A stretch of DNA of 64,000 bases, from the NCBI GenBank assembly GCA_025765615.1, contig JAIVFJ010000164.1:82841-146840 (forward strand). Direction: 5' to 3'. Below are positions 62,343-64,000 of this stretch, piece after piece (position 1 is the stretch's first letter; every line of letters begins with the position of its first letter). Made by a program: the position numbers and the translations under genes. Origin of the DNA: Zopfochytrium polystomum. Taxonomy: Eukaryota; Chytridiomycota; Chytridiomycetes; Chytridiales; Chytridiaceae. Below the pieces are notes generated by a model. It worked only from the letters and a program-made list of their open reading frames with translations, made no database searches and was not told the origin of the DNA.

Positions 62343-64000
62343 ATGTTCGCGAATGTGCCGCCAGGCGCAGGCACTGGTCCATTCCTGTTCAATGCGCCGG
62401 CAGCGCCCCTTGACGGCAACGGCTACTCGCTCGATCTCGTGCGCCTGGCAATCGCGCAACTGTACGCGCCAACGGCGACTCCCACCGCGCACAACGAGGC
62501 GCAAACGTGGTTGCTTGCATTCCAGGCTTCCCCAGCGGCGTGGGGCATCGCGCGCTCCCTTCTCGCCGACGAGGTGCGCTCACGCTACTTCTTGCATTCG
62601 ATGCCATCTGGTCCATGCTGATCCTAACTTAGTAGACCAGCCCCGAATGCAGATTTTTGGCGCGTTGACGATGCAGATCAAGATTTCGCGAGACTGGTTC
62701 GGATGGGCCGCACGCTTGCTCAGCTTTCGCCTGACGTGCCACATCCATGCAGGCAAACACTTTCACCAACAGATATCGAGCCGCTACGCCAGGAGCTGGT
62801 CGCGCGATTGGTTCAATCCGCTGCTGGTCCGCCGTTTGTCACGACAAAAATATGCACAGCGGTAAGCCAAGCATGGGTGGAATATTCGTAGTTTGACATC
62901 TGACTCTTGGCAACTCCCCCCGACCCCACCAGCTGGCTGCGTTTGCATTCAAAGCCGTCCCTGAATCCTGGCCGCGTCCCGTCCACTCGCTTTGCCAGGA
63001 CTTCCGCGCCCAAATGTCATCAGCAACCGCGACGCCGTCGCAGCGGGTTGCGCTGGAGCTGGCGCTGCTGGATTTCTTCACGGTCCTCCCCGAGGAGATG
63101 CAGAAGGCTGTGTTCACGCCGGACTCGCGGAAGCACCGCTTTCAGGTTGAAGTCCAGCAAGACGCAGCGTTAGCGCTGGAAATGGCCTTAACGGTGTTGC
63201 GGACCGAGCTGGTCGAAGGAACTGGCGAGGACGAGAGGAACGTAGTAATTGCGCTGAAAAAAAAGGGATTGCTTTGCGTTCTATCTTGGGCAAATCTGCA
63301 TCAGGGGATTCCGTTCGAGTGAGTTAATTTTCTCTTCATACAGATTGACGTTGACCTTTCTAATGTGGCATTCAGTATGATGGACCAGATACTCTCGCTT
63401 GTGATAAACCACCTTCCGCTGAAAGAGACTTTCGAAACTGCATGCCAAGTCCTAACAGACTTACTCGCTTTAACGAACCTGGCAAAGTATGAGCAAACAG
63501 TGTGCGAGGGACTCTTGCCCGTTCTTTCAGACGGATGGGTTTTAGAGCAATTTAACGAATGCATGAAAGGTATTAGGGATAATAATCACTTTCTTCTCTT
63601 GTGCTGATCGATCAAAATATTAACAGACGAGGACACATCCATTGCGCAACCTCTCTGTCAGCTTCTGTCGCAATTTGGAGAGTCTTTCCCGCGGTTCGTT
63701 ATCAGAAACTTGACGCGGCCGGACGTTCTGAGACTAGTCAACATGCAGCTGGCGTTCACAAACTTCCCAGGATATTACGGCGTGGATGAAGACCTGTCGT
63801 AAGAGAGCCATCCATTAGTTTTAGCAATGTTTGGCCTTGTTCGTAACGCACTCTCCACCGTCACAGAGCTGCGCCACACCAATTCTGGTTTGAGCTGCAA
63901 GAGGTTCTAACGGATGGCGTCACTATCCCAATTCCAGAAGGATTGACACCAGCTGGGTCGAACCCGGGGTCCTCAGCAGACTTGACAACCGATCCAGTGA
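62343..64000 (+). CDS. importin-13-like karyopherin, 5' part
   Basis: Nuclear transport receptor of the importin-beta family; the gene continues beyond the window. Exons 62343-62573, 62641-62696, 62753-62861, 62933-63318, 63376-63569, 63627-63798 and 63867->64000. The start MFANVPPGAGTG is followed by the importin-N-type region LAIAQLYAPTATPTAHNEAQ, WLLAFQASPAAWGIARSLL, PRMQIFGALTMQIKISRDW and DIEPLRQELVARLVQSAAGP. Later HEAT repeats include LALLDFFTVLPEEMQ, VLSWANLHQGIPFD and CQLLSQFGESFPRFVIRNL. FPGYYGVDEDLS with APHQFWFELQEVL matches the importin-13/transportin-3 group. All six splices keep the frame. Cargo is unknown. Confidence 0.9.

Noticed and set aside
1..64000. CRISPR arrays, bacterial operons, phage or plasmid features
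   Set aside because: The window is spliced eukaryotic DNA; no regularly spaced direct repeats with unique spacers were seen.

Overview
The window is eukaryotic nuclear DNA from a fungus. Its genes carry many short spliceosomal introns, mostly 50-120 bp, with GTRNGY donors and often a TACTAAC- or CTGAC-like branch site. Genes are strongly GC-biased at third codon positions, and fungal secreted families are present: cutinase, cerato-platanin, pepsin-type protease and a Kre9/Knh1-like GPI protein. An animal-type soluble adenylyl cyclase and a long single-exon F-box-like ankyrin protein point to an early-diverging zoosporic fungus (Chytridiomycota-like) living on plant material or pollen. That placement is inference. 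Exon boundaries below were worked out by hand from reading frame, splice signals and family conservation.

Layout. 1-1.3 kb: 3' end of an Rsp5/NEDD4-type HECT ubiquitin ligase. 3.1-4.4 kb: cutinase with a long Pro-rich repeat linker. 5.1-10.4 kb: an 11-exon, 1,596-residue soluble adenylyl cyclase (two cyclase domains, AAA-type ATPase, helical tail). 11.0-13.6 kb: ankyrin protein. 13.9-18.4 kb: short-chain dehydrogenase, NTF2 and mitochondrial ribosomal protein uL3m, all on the minus strand. 18.5-26.3 kb: decayed, gene-poor DNA with a WD40 relic and a bZIP copy broken by one base. 26.3-31.7 kb: intact bZIP gene, ankyrin pseudogene, cerato-platanin and a small secreted-protein gene built from micro-exons. 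32.5-35.1 kb: transposase relic, unrecognised coding block, alkaline-ceramidase-like membrane protein and an ABCG relic. 36.7-38.3 kb: aspartic protease. 39.3-43.4 kb: polytopic membrane protein with a one-base frame break, double SnoaL-like protein and a small heat-shock protein with a heat-shock element. 45-51.4 kb: second dehydrogenase paralogue, histone-fold Pol epsilon/CHRAC-type subunit, metacaspase and GPI-type secreted protein. 52.4-58.0 kb: three tandem GPR1/FUN34/YaaH (acetate transporter) paralogues, the middle one broken. 59.2-64 kb: large membrane ectodomain protein, Rab18-type GTPase and 5' part of an importin-13-like karyopherin.

The genes do not form one pathway; this is ordinary fungal gene order mixing housekeeping functions (NTF2, importin, Rab18, uL3m, Pol epsilon subunit, HECT ligase) with secreted or surface functions for using plant matter. 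The most unusual object is the micro-exon gene at 30,906-31,748. It has seven exons, five of them 18, 27 or 33 nt, and all six introns are phase 1. The repeated exon pairs follow a signal peptide, an architecture resembling the micro-exon genes of schistosomes. Other noteworthy items are the soluble adenylyl cyclase, a metacaspase start codon that appears split by an intron, frequent AAG 3' splice sites, and several genes each broken by a single-base indel.
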